The translations under genes and the position numbers were made by a program. Source: an uncultured Collinsella sp. (GTDB lineage: Bacteria > Actinomycetota > Coriobacteriia > Coriobacteriales > Coriobacteriaceae). Taken from it: a DNA stretch of 15,363 nucleotides. Below are positions 1 through 6,878 of the stretch, piece by piece. Position 1 is the stretch's first letter. Every line of letters starts with the position of its first letter. Under the pieces are notes generated by a model. It made no database searches. It saw only the letters and a list, made by a program, of their open reading frames with translations, and was not told the origin of the DNA. Location of the stretch: NCBI GenBank assembly GCA_902496005.1, contig CABUZI010000034.1, forward strand, positions 1-15,363, given 5' to 3'.

Positions 1-4
1 ATGT

Positions 5-970
5 TTACTTCAACGATGCAAGAAGATGTTCGGCGGCACCGATGAGCGGAGCATCGCCCTCCAGAGAGCCGATCAGGATCGGCGTATCCTGAAGCGGATC
101 GAGCGCCTGGCTGGCATAGCCCTCGTGCACCGAATCCTTCCACGTCTGTGAACGCCAATCGGGACCTTGGTGAATCACGCCGCCCGAAAGCACGATGACC
201 TCAGGGTCCAGGATGTTAGCGAGCGAGCCCAAGCTGGCACCCAGCGCAAAACCGGCGTCATGGATGACCTCGGTCGCCTTTGCGTCGCCCGCACGGCACA
301 GGTCGTTCACATCGCGACCGACCGAAGGACGGCTGGGGTCGACGCGACCAAAGCGCTCATCGTACATACGACCAATGGAAGTACCCGAAGCAACCGACTC
401 AAGATGACCAGAACGTCCGCAGGCGCAGGGAATGCCGGCGGCAGCCGAGCACTCGATGTGGCCCATATGACCGGCAGCACCATGGAAGCCCTGCATCACG
501 CGGCCGTTCTCGACATATGCGCCGCCGATGCCCGTACCGATGCCCAGACACAAGACGGAGAACTTGCCCTTGCCGACGCCCCAGTGGGCCTCGCCCAGAG
601 CATGAGCCTGCACGTCGCCCACAACGGCAACGGGAAGACCAAGGTCCTCGCGCAGGCGCGGCCCCAACTGAACGCCGGACCAGCCGGGCATGATCTCGTT
701 GGCATACGCGATGGCGCCCGTCTTGGGATCGACGACGCCTGCGGCACCGATACCGACACCGAGGACCTCGACATCGGGATTCGCCTCAAGAGCGGCCTTG
801 ATGGACGCCTCGATACGCTGGAAGACGGCCTCGCCGCCCTCCTGGGCCTCGGTAGGAACCTCGGCCTCAAAAACGGGATGGGGCACGCTGCCGTCAGCCG
901 GGTACTCCATAATGGCGGTCGCGATCTTAGTTCCGCCGATATCGACAGAGCAGACGTACTTGTTCTCCAT
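5..970 (-). CDS. ROK-family sugar kinase, probable N-acetylmannosamine kinase (NanK-like)
   Basis: A 321-residue cytoplasmic sugar kinase of the ROK family, which uses ATP to phosphorylate hexoses or amino sugars. Visible motifs are the phosphate-binding DIGGT at 10-14, the probable catalytic Asp119 in VGDVQAHALGE, the glycine-rich GIGTGIGG at 143-150, and a zinc motif with His168/His171 followed by CACGRSGHLE at 182-191. The ATG at 970 is chosen because AAGGAG (977-982) lies 6 nt upstream; the frame stays open to 997 without a better start. It follows the aldolase gene after 170 bp holding a strong terminator-like palindrome, so it may be read by read-through or from its own weak promoter. 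Beside a NanA-like aldolase, ManNAc is the likeliest substrate (inference); glucose or GlcNAc are alternatives. Oddities are His in place of Glu in the usual ExGH motif, and His189 in place of the last zinc cysteine. The family call is firm, the substrate is not. Confidence 0.85.
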   Translation of the reverse strand: MENKYVCSVDIGGTKIATAIMEYPADGSVPHPVFEAEVPTEAQEGGEAVFQRIEASIKAALEANPDVEVLGVGIGAAGVVDPKTGAIAYANEIMPGWSGVQLGPRLREDLGLPVAVVGDVQAHALGEAHWGVGKGKFSVLCLGIGTGIGGAYVENGRVMQGFHGAAGHMGHIECSAAAGIPCACGRSGHLESVASGTSIGRMYDERFGRVDPSRPSVGRDVNDLCRAGDAKATEVIHDAGFALGASLGSLANILDPEVIVLSGGVIHQGPDWRSQTWKDSVHEGYASQALDPLQDTPILIGSLEGDAPLIGAAEHLLASLK

Positions 971-1040
971 GTCGTTCTCCTTAGGAGATAAAAACAACTA
1001 CAGGAAATGCGGTCGGAATTAACCCCGCCGCACGGTAAAG

Positions 1041-1139
1041 GTTTCCCAGGTGCCCGAGGTTGGGATAAAAGTGGTCGGGCGTTGACCTAATGGGTCACGC
1101 CCGACCACTTGAGCCCCAAGATCGGGTGCCTGGGGAAGC
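1041..1139 (-). terminator. Large imperfect palindrome with intrinsic-terminator core
   Basis: The core is a stem with arms 1069-1087 and 1093-1110: 14 bp without a mismatch (AAGTGGTCGGGCGT and its complement), one bulged T, 4 more bp, and a 5-nt loop. In minus-strand RNA the stem runs into CTTTTAT, as in a Rho-independent terminator. The complementarity resumes outside the core (1041-1066 against 1114-1139) with a few mismatches, making a palindrome of nearly 100 bp centred near 1090. It starts immediately after the aldolase stop codon. It probably ends or attenuates transcription before the kinase gene. It could also be a dispersed palindromic repeat. Confidence 0.75.
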
Positions 1140-1140
1140 T

Positions 1141-2061
1141 TTACAGGAGACCGTTGTCCTGGAGGACCTTGCGAATCGCCTCGACGTTTTCACCGGTCAT
1201 GGCCTTCACCGGGCGCGGCATGGTCGGGCTGTCGAAGATGCCCATGAGGTTCATAGCGGTCTTGAAGGCGCCGACGCCACCGGCATAGCCCTGGACGCCC
1301 GAGGTGACATCCCAGATGTGCGAAATCTCATTGAGGCGATCCTGCTCGGCCTTGACGGTAGCCCAGTCACCAGCCTGAGCGGCCTTCCACTGACGAACGT
1401 AGCCCTCGGGCTCAACGTTGGCGAGGCCCGGGACGGAACCGTCGGCGCCACCGAGATAGGCACCGTCGACGACGACCTCATGGCCGGTAAGGATGCTCAT
1501 CGGATGGCCGTTCTTCTCGTTCTCCTGAATGAGGTAGCGGAACGAGATGTCATCGCCCGAGGAATCCTTGACGCCAGCCAGGACGCCCTCGGCGCCGAGC
1601 TTAGCAAGGAGCTTCCAGGGGAGCTTGGTGTGAACGCACACGGGAATGTCATAGGCAAAGATGGGCAGGTCGAGCTCCTCGTGCAGGATGCGGAAATGCT
1701 CCTCAACCTCGGTCATGCCCTGCAGGGCATAGAACGGGCAGGTGGCGACGAGCGCATCGGCGCCCAGCTCCTGAGCGACCTTGCCGTGCTCGATCATGCG
1801 CTCGGTCTCGGTATCGATGATGCCGACCAAGACGGGCACGCGGTGGTCGACGATGCGGACAGCCTCGGCGATGATCTGGCGACGACGCTCGTCGGTGGAG
1901 AAAACGACCTCACCCGAAGAGCCCAAGAAGAACAGGCCATCGACGCCGGCGTCGATCATGCGGTTGATGCTGCGCTCAAAGGAGGCAACGTCGAGCTGGT
2001 GGTCTTCGGTATCGGGAACAACGACGGGAGGGATAACGCCGGTGAATTTCTGAGTTGCCAC
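1141..2061 (-). CDS. DapA/NanA-family class I aldolase, probable N-acetylneuraminate lyase
   Basis: A 306-residue TIM-barrel aldolase of the dihydrodipicolinate synthase/N-acetylneuraminate lyase family. These enzymes form a Schiff base with a 2-keto acid; the lyase splits sialic acid into pyruvate and N-acetylmannosamine. The pyruvate-binding GSSGE is at 47-51, the catalytic Tyr137 is in AYDIP and the Schiff-base Lys165 in GVKDSSGD; these two fall at the same numbers as in E. coli NanA. DapA's arginine after the YNxP motif is absent, which argues against lysine synthesis. The GTG at 2061 is chosen because AAGGAG (2068-2073) is 6 nt upstream and the family homology begins there; the open frame to 2145 would overlap the preceding gene. 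The aldolase lies between the esterases and the ROK kinase in a transporter operon. E. coli NanA residues Asp191, Glu192 and Ser208 align with Glu195, Val196 and Gly212, so another 2-keto-3-deoxy sugar acid remains possible. Confidence 0.85.
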   Translation of the reverse strand: MATQKFTGVIPPVVVPDTEDHQLDVASFERSINRMIDAGVDGLFFLGSSGEVVFSTDERRRQIIAEAVRIVDHRVPVLVGIIDTETERMIEHGKVAQELGADALVATCPFYALQGMTEVEEHFRILHEELDLPIFAYDIPVCVHTKLPWKLLAKLGAEGVLAGVKDSSGDDISFRYLIQENEKNGHPMSILTGHEVVVDGAYLGGADGSVPGLANVEPEGYVRQWKAAQAGDWATVKAEQDRLNEISHIWDVTSGVQGYAGGVGAFKTAMNLMGIFDSPTMPRPVKAMTGENVEAIRKVLQDNGLL

Positions 2062-2084
2062 AAGAATCTCCTTAGTTGTCTGGC

Positions 2085-2103
2085 GGGCGGCCCTATGCCA
2101 CCC
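2085..2103 (-). other. RNA hairpin ahead of the aldolase gene
   Basis: In minus-strand RNA, GGGUGGC and GCCGCCC pair over 7 bp around a 5-nt AUAGG loop. One pair is a U-G wobble that would be a C-A mismatch in plus-strand RNA, so the structure favours the sense transcript. It ends 11 nt before the aldolase AAGGAG site and is not followed by a T-tract, so it is unlikely to be a terminator. A role in RNA stability, or in translation of the aldolase, is inference. Confidence 0.45.
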
Positions 2104-2129
2104 ACTCTTGTTAGCAGTGTCCAGGCCGT

Positions 2130-2981
2130 CTAGGCCAAAGAACACGGATAGAACGTTTGGTTAAAGAAGTCGACGACTTCGTTTTCGAACGCATTGATGC
2201 GCTCGTGAGCGTATTTGGCATAGATGATATGCCTCCGGTCACACTCAAGACCGTTGAATACGGCAAACTGGCCCTTGGGATCGCTCACGGTATCCATGAG
2301 CGATGTGCCCATGAGTACCGATCCGCGCACCCGAGACGACAGCGCCTCGAGACCGCCGGGAAGCGGATTGGCAACCGCCGTGCAAGCGAGGCCCCGCTCG
2401 TCCAGAGCGGAAACCGCCAGCGCGACACCGCCGCCAAGACCCTCGCCCCATGCAAAGATGCGGTCGGGATCCATGCCATCAAGATTGCGCGCAACCTTCG
2501 CCAACGCGCAGCCCCAACGGACGCGCTCGACAAAAGCAGGCGAAGCAATCCCCCGCTGCAGGTCGTCCGCACCAGCAACATCGTCATCCAGCGCGAGGAC
2601 GGCATACCCCATGGCGGCAAATCTCGTCATGTGATGCCAGCCGCGCACAGGCCGATCGATGTCATGGAACATCAGGCACAGCGGCACGCGCTCAGATACT
2701 CGGGCACGACCGACAGGCTCAATCAAACGAGCGTGGACCGCATCGTCACCGAGCTTAAAGGAAACCTCCGAGTAACGGGCGCAGGGGTTAACAAAGTCAA
2801 TTGCCGTAATGGCCAGGCCTTGAATCTCAAGATTCGAAGCGCATGTCTCTAAATCAGAAACATCTGCTTGGACATCACCGTGCCAGTCCTGATATTCTGC
2901 GAGCCTTGACGAAACCGTTCCAGGAATTCCCACGAGCCCGGGGACTATCAGCTCGTCAACATTGCTCTCGCACTTAGACAT
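2130..2981 (-). CDS. Acetylxylan-esterase-family paralogue lacking the catalytic serine (probable pseudoenzyme)
   Basis: A 283-residue alpha/beta hydrolase related to the esterase encoded just upstream. Shared landmarks are the FH at 105-106, the DPDRIFAWGEGLGGG segment at 171-185, MGTSLMDTVSDP at 224-235 followed by QFAVFNGLECDRRH, and the AHE at 258-260. Aligned to its neighbour, Asp230 and His259 keep the catalytic acid and base. The nucleophile position (NGASQGG there, WGEGLGG here) is Gly181, codon 2439-2441, and the oxyanion-hole HGYPG has become HDIDR. It therefore probably does not work as a serine esterase. The frame is intact and has a strong binding site (GGGAGGGGAGG just before the ATG at 2981), so it is a maintained gene rather than a decaying one. 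It overlaps the upstream esterase by 8 bp, which implies coupled translation. Roles as partner, chaperone or ligand-binding subunit of the active esterase are speculation. Confidence 0.75.
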   Translation of the reverse strand: MSKCESNVDELIVPGLVGIPGTVSSRLAEYQDWHGDVQADVSDLETCASNLEIQGLAITAIDFVNPCARYSEVSFKLGDDAVHARLIEPVGRARVSERVPLCLMFHDIDRPVRGWHHMTRFAAMGYAVLALDDDVAGADDLQRGIASPAFVERVRWGCALAKVARNLDGMDPDRIFAWGEGLGGGVALAVSALDERGLACTAVANPLPGGLEALSSRVRGSVLMGTSLMDTVSDPKGQFAVFNGLECDRRHIIYAKYAHERINAFENEVVDFFNQTFYPCSLA

Positions 2982-3951
2982 GAGCCTCCCCTCCCTCACA
3001 GAAAAACGGAATGATCAGATCGTCAAAATCCTGAATCTCCTCGTGGCCAAAGCCTTCAAAGAACTCATGACGCTTGTCGCAGGACAGGTTGTTGTACACC
3101 GCAAACTGCGTTGCCGGCGGACAGACGATATCGGCCGTGCCCGTGCCAAACAGCACGGGGCACTTGACCATGGGGGCAAAATTCTTGGAATCGAAGTACG
3201 CCAGCTTGGCATAGGCTTCCTCGATACGTGTCGAGTCCTCGTCAAACCAACGCGACCAATAGCGCAGACCCTCGTAGGCAATATCGTCGGCGTCCAGATC
3301 CCAAACCAGGCGGAAGTCCGATAAGAAGGGATAGAGGATGGCGGCGCGATTGATAAGCTCGCTGTTAAGCGCGCAGGTTGCAATACCCAACCCGCCGCCC
3401 TGCGATGCGCCGTTCACATACACGCGGGTAAGATCGATGCCCTCGAGCTCGCGAACGATACGGCACAGAATGCGGATATCCTGGTGTAGGCGGACATAGT
3501 AGAGGTTGGCCGGGTAGCCGTCGATACCGGCGACGATATGGCCCGCGACCGTCGTGCCCTCAAATCCACCAATATCCTCGGAGGGACCTCCTTGGCCGGG
3601 GCAGTCGAGGGCGATGAGTGCCATGCCCATGCCCGCAAACGACGCCTGCTCAAACCAGCTGCGACTCGCACCCGGATATCCATGGAACTGAAGTACCAAT
3701 GGCACGGGCTCGTCCGAGACAGGTTTAAGGTACTTGGCGTGCAGGCGAGCGCCGCACATGCCGGTATACCAGAGATCGAAAAGCTGGCAGGTCACGGCAT
3801 CGGTGACCGATGCCGCCTCGATCGCATAGTCAAGCCCGACGGCGTCAGCCTCGGCCATGCGATCCTTCCAAAAGAGATCGAAATCTGATGGACGGGGCAT
3901 GGCGCCTCGATATTCACCAAATTGATGTTGTAGCTCCTGAGCACTTGGCAT
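2974..3951 (-). CDS. Acetylxylan esterase (AXE1/Cah-type) family carbohydrate O-deacetylase
   Basis: A 325-residue alpha/beta hydrolase of the acetylxylan esterase/cephalosporin-C deacetylase family, which removes O-acetyl groups from sugars. It shows the oxyanion segment QFHGYPG at 88-94, the nucleophile Ser183 in NGASQGGG, the acid Asp274 in GTADIVCPP, and the base His303 in FGHE, so the triad is complete. There is no signal peptide, so it should act inside the cell on imported substrate. In this operon it would de-acetylate sugars such as O-acetylated sialic acids before the aldolase acts (inference); acetylated oligosaccharides are the alternative. The ATG at 3951 matches the usual family start (MPSAQELQ...), but its binding site is weak. 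A TTG at 3966 directly after AAAGG is a possible alternative start. The 3' end overlaps the next gene by 8 bp. The preceding 80-bp gap holds a perfect 10-bp hairpin. Confidence 0.85.
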   Translation of the reverse strand: MPSAQELQHQFGEYRGAMPRPSDFDLFWKDRMAEADAVGLDYAIEAASVTDAVTCQLFDLWYTGMCGARLHAKYLKPVSDEPVPLVLQFHGYPGASRSWFEQASFAGMGMALIALDCPGQGGPSEDIGGFEGTTVAGHIVAGIDGYPANLYYVRLHQDIRILCRIVRELEGIDLTRVYVNGASQGGGLGIATCALNSELINRAAILYPFLSDFRLVWDLDADDIAYEGLRYWSRWFDEDSTRIEEAYAKLAYFDSKNFAPMVKCPVLFGTGTADIVCPPATQFAVYNNLSCDKRHEFFEGFGHEEIQDFDDLIIPFFCEGGEAHV

Positions 3952-3987
3952 GGCTCGTGAACCCAACCTTTCGAAATCGCAACGGAG

Positions 3988-4015
3988 GTGCGCCCGGCAA
4001 GGGAACCGGGCGCAC
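3988..4015 (-). other. Perfect 10-bp GC-rich hairpin between the ATPase and esterase genes
   Basis: GTGCGCCCGG and CCGGGCGCAC pair perfectly around an 8-nt loop. It lies 16 nt after the stop codon of the DppF-type ATPase gene and about 36 nt before the esterase start. In minus-strand RNA it is followed by CUCCGUUGC, not a U-tract, so it is not a classical terminator. It may protect the 3' end of the transporter message or cause partial termination. Confidence 0.55.
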
Positions 4016-4031
4016 GGGAGGGAAAGCGAGG

Positions 4032-4859
4032 CTACTCGCCGAGCTTGGGATGTAGCAGCGACGGCGCAGCGCCGAGCAGCATCTTGGTGTAGGGGTCCTG
4101 AGGGTGCTGGAAAACCTGCTTGGCCTCGCCCTGCTCGACGATCTTGCCGCCATTCATAACGATGATGTCGTCAGAGATATAGCGGACCGTCTGGATGTCA
4201 TGGCTGATGAACACCATGGCCAGGCCGAGCTCCTTCTTAAGGTCGGTCAGCAGGTTGAGAATCTGCGCGCGGACCGAAACGTCCAGAGCCGAGGTGGGCT
4301 CGTCGGCGATGATGGCATCGGGGTTCAGCGACAGGGCACGGGCAATTGCGACGCGCTGGCGCTGGCCGCCCGAAAGCTGGCCGGGAAGAACCTCGGCGGC
4401 AGAACTGGGCAGACCGGTGAGCTCCAAGAGTTCCTTGACGCGCTTCTCCTGCTCGGCCTCGGTGCCCAGATTGTGGACGCGCATGGGATCGAGCAGCTGC
4501 TCGCGAACGACCATGCGGGGGTTGAGTGCCGTCGCGGGGTTCTGGAACACGACCGAGATGACGCGGCCCATGTGACGACGGTCCTCGGCGGTACGCTTGG
4601 TGACGTCCTTGCCCTTAAAGTAGACCTTGCCGCTCGTGGGGGCCTGCAGGCCGCACATGACGTTAGCCGTGGTGGACTTTCCGCAACCGGACTCGCCGAC
4701 GATGCCGATGGTCTGTCCGGGCATGAGCTTAATCGTTACACCCTGGACGGCGTGAACCAGGTTGGGGTGCAGAATCGAGCCGGTACGGGTCCTAAAGGTG
4801 ACGTGGACGTCATCAAGGAAGATGATCGGCTCGACGCCGTTGACTGCGGTCTCGCTCAT
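4032..4859 (-). CDS. Peptide-class ABC transporter ATPase (DppF/OppF type, short form)
   Basis: A 275-residue ATP-binding subunit that would pair with the ATPase half of the upstream fusion protein to power import. Motifs are Walker A GESGCGKS at 55-62, Q-loop Gln106, signature LSGGQRQRV at 162-170, Walker B IIADEP at 183-188 and switch His220. The protein stops soon after the DPYTKMLLGA segment (255-264). It therefore lacks the usual C-terminal oligopeptide/dipeptide extension of about 50 residues and its cysteines. The ATG at 4859 directly follows the TAG of the upstream gene (4860-4862). A full GGAGGTGAT binding site lies inside the end of that gene, so translation is coupled. The gene order binding protein, permease, permease-ATPase, ATPase matches what I recall of SatABCD sialic acid importers. 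Substrate is inferred from context; the family call is certain. Confidence 0.93.
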   Translation of the reverse strand: MSETAVNGVEPIIFLDDVHVTFRTRTGSILHPNLVHAVQGVTIKLMPGQTIGIVGESGCGKSTTANVMCGLQAPTSGKVYFKGKDVTKRTAEDRRHMGRVISVVFQNPATALNPRMVVREQLLDPMRVHNLGTEAEQEKRVKELLELTGLPSSAAEVLPGQLSGGQRQRVAIARALSLNPDAIIADEPTSALDVSVRAQILNLLTDLKKELGLAMVFISHDIQTVRYISDDIIVMNGGKIVEQGEAKQVFQHPQDPYTKMLLGAAPSLLHPKLGE

Positions 4860-6875
4860 CTACATCACCTCCGCGTGAGGGGTCAAACCATTTGCCTTGA
4901 GCACCTCGTCGGGGAGCTCGGAATAGAAGTGCTCGGTGCCGGGCACGCGCTTGAAGACCGGACGGGTGTCCAGGCCGATGCGCGGATGGCTCGAGCGGGG
5001 CGCGAAGCGATCGCCCTTGGGGAAATCGCGCGGGCTCGGAACGGCGCCGGGCACCTGGTGCAGGCGGCCCGAACCGCTCTCGATGGACAGGACGGAGCCC
5101 AGAAGGCCGCGGGTGTACTCGTGAATCGGGTTGGTGAGCAGCTCCTTGGTGGGCGCCTGCTCGATAACCTGGCCGGCGTACATAACCGTAATGTTGTGGG
5201 CGACCTCGGCGACCAGCGCCAGGTCGTGTGAAACGAAGATCATGGCAAAGCCGAGCTTGGCCTGAAGGTCGTTGAGCAGCTTGATGACCTGCTTCTGGAC
5301 GGTAACGTCCAGAGCGGTCGTGGGCTCGTCGCAGATGACCAGCTTGGGGTCGCGGGTAAGGGCCATAGCGATCAGAACGCGCTGACGCTGACCACCGGAA
5401 AGCTCATGCGGATAGCTCTCGAGCGTACGCTTGGGATCGAGGCCCACGAGCTCCAGGAGCTCCTCGGCGCTGCGGGTGCCGCCGCGCTTGGTGAGCTGCT
5501 TCATCTGGGCAGAGATGAGCATAGAGGGGTTGAGCGAGGACAGGGCGTCCTGATAGACCATGGCGATATCGGTACCGCGCAGGCCGAACCACTCCTTCTT
5601 GCTCATCTTGAGCAGGTCACGACCCTCCCAGAGGACCTCGCCGGAAAGGTGCTCGTCCTCATCGGTCAGGCCCATGATGGCCAGCGTGGTGATGGACTTA
5701 CCGCAACCGGACTCGCCCACCAGGCCCATGGTCTGGCCAGGACGGACGTCAAAGTTGACATGGTCGACGACGTTGATATCACCGTGATGCTCAAACTGGA
5801 TGCAGAAGTCACGGACCGAGAGAATCGGCTCGACAGACTCGTCGGGCACATGGCGGTCGTTACGCTTGAGCTCGACATCGCGCAGGGCGCCAAGGCGAGC
5901 GGAGAGGGACTGAGCCTGCTCCTTGTAGGCACGAACAGGGTCGGAGACCAGCAGATCGGCCTCGCGACGCTTGGAGGAATCGGTCGGATCCAGGGCGGCG
6001 GAGGGAGCAGCGGCCATGGCGTCGGTAATACCCTCGGAGAGGATGTTGAGCGCCAGGCAGGTGATCATAATGGCCAAGCCCGGGAACAGCGCCTGCCACC
6101 AACGGCCAGCGAGCACGCCGCCGCGGGCGTCGGCGAGGATGTTGCCCCAGGTAGCGGTGGGCTCCTGGATGCCGGCGCCGATGAAGGTCAGCGAGGCCTC
6201 GAAGATGATGGCGTCGGCGACCAGGGTAACGGTGAAGACCATAATCGGAGCGATGCAGTTGCGCAGAACATGCTTGATCAGAATCCACGGAGCCTTGGCG
6301 CCGGACACGATGACCGCGCGGACATAGTCCTCACCGTACTCGGACACGATGTTGGCGCGCACGATACGGGCGATCTGCGGGGTGTACATAAAGCCGATCG
6401 CAAAGATGATCGACGGCACGGAATTGCCCAGGATGGAAACGAAAACGGCTGCGAGGGCGATACCCGGGATGGACATGATGATGTCCAGGATACGCATGAT
6501 CGCCTCAGAGATAGACTTGCGCGAAACCGCTGCAAGAGCGCCCACGACCGAGCCGCAGACCAGAGCCATGGCAGTAGCGCCAAAGCCGATAATCAGCGAG
6601 TAACGACCACCGTAGAGCATACGCGACAGAATGTCGCGGCCCTTATCGTCGGTACCGAAGATAAATCCGTTGCCGGGAGCCTGGCGAGCCGTAAAGATCT
6701 CGACCGGGCTATAGGGGGCAAGCAGGGGAGCAAGGATCGCAGTCAGGGCGACCAGCACCAGCACGACGGCGGCAATCTTAGAAGACAGCGTCATCTTCTT
6801 CCAGCCACCGAGCTTGAGCCCCTTGGAGGCAGCCTTCTCGAGCTGCTCGGTTTGCTTCTCTCGAATCTTTACCAT
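4860..6875 (-). CDS. Fused ABC permease-ATPase (DppC::DppD type, SatC-like)
   Basis: A 671-residue protein joining two transporter subunits that are usually separate. Residues about 1-285 are a DppC-type permease: first membrane segment at 34-53, the FGTDDKGRDILSR motif at 73-85, and the ATPase-contact loop YVRAVIVSGAKAPW near 184-197. Residues about 286-345 are a charged, alanine-rich linker. Residues about 350-600 are a DppD-type ATPase with Walker A GESGCGKS at 387-394, Gln442, signature LSGGQRQRV at 492-500, Walker B LVICDEP at 512-518 and His550. In the C-terminal domain, GDRFAPRSS at 621-629 replaces the family's cysteine-bearing GCRFAPRC, so both cysteines are lost. The frame is continuous, with no sign of an internal stop or frameshift. 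The ATG at 6875 is 3 nt after the DppB-type stop. As I remember, H. ducreyi SatC and some actinobacterial sialic acid importers have the same fusion; this supports but does not prove a sugar-acid substrate. Confidence 0.93.
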   Translation of the reverse strand: MVKIREKQTEQLEKAASKGLKLGGWKKMTLSSKIAAVVLVLVALTAILAPLLAPYSPVEIFTARQAPGNGFIFGTDDKGRDILSRMLYGGRYSLIIGFGATAMALVCGSVVGALAAVSRKSISEAIMRILDIIMSIPGIALAAVFVSILGNSVPSIIFAIGFMYTPQIARIVRANIVSEYGEDYVRAVIVSGAKAPWILIKHVLRNCIAPIMVFTVTLVADAIIFEASLTFIGAGIQEPTATWGNILADARGGVLAGRWWQALFPGLAIMITCLALNILSEGITDAMAAAPSAALDPTDSSKRREADLLVSDPVRAYKEQAQSLSARLGALRDVELKRNDRHVPDESVEPILSVRDFCIQFEHHGDINVVDHVNFDVRPGQTMGLVGESGCGKSITTLAIMGLTDEDEHLSGEVLWEGRDLLKMSKKEWFGLRGTDIAMVYQDALSSLNPSMLISAQMKQLTKRGGTRSAEELLELVGLDPKRTLESYPHELSGGQRQRVLIAMALTRDPKLVICDEPTTALDVTVQKQVIKLLNDLQAKLGFAMIFVSHDLALVAEVAHNITVMYAGQVIEQAPTKELLTNPIHEYTRGLLGSVLSIESGSGRLHQVPGAVPSPRDFPKGDRFAPRSSHPRIGLDTRPVFKRVPGTEHFYSELPDEVLKANGLTPHAEVM
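4864..4872 (-). promoter_or_regulatory. Near-perfect Shine-Dalgarno site within the upstream coding region
   Basis: Minus-strand GGAGGTGAT is complementary to most of the 16S rRNA 3' tail. It lies 4 nt before the ATG at 4859, within the last codons of the fusion gene. It fixes the start of the short ATPase and suggests that it is made efficiently even though there is no gap between the two genes. Confidence 0.8.
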
Positions 6876-6878
6876 AAT

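Noticed and set aside
1141..2061. Dihydrodipicolinate synthase (lysine synthesis)
   Set aside because: The arginine following the YNxP motif of DapA is missing and the neighbours are sugar genes, so a NanA-like aldolase fits better.
1090..2133. A 347-codon plus-strand open frame opposite the aldolase gene
   Set aside because: The aldolase on the minus strand has clear catalytic motifs and a ribosome binding site; the plus frame has neither.
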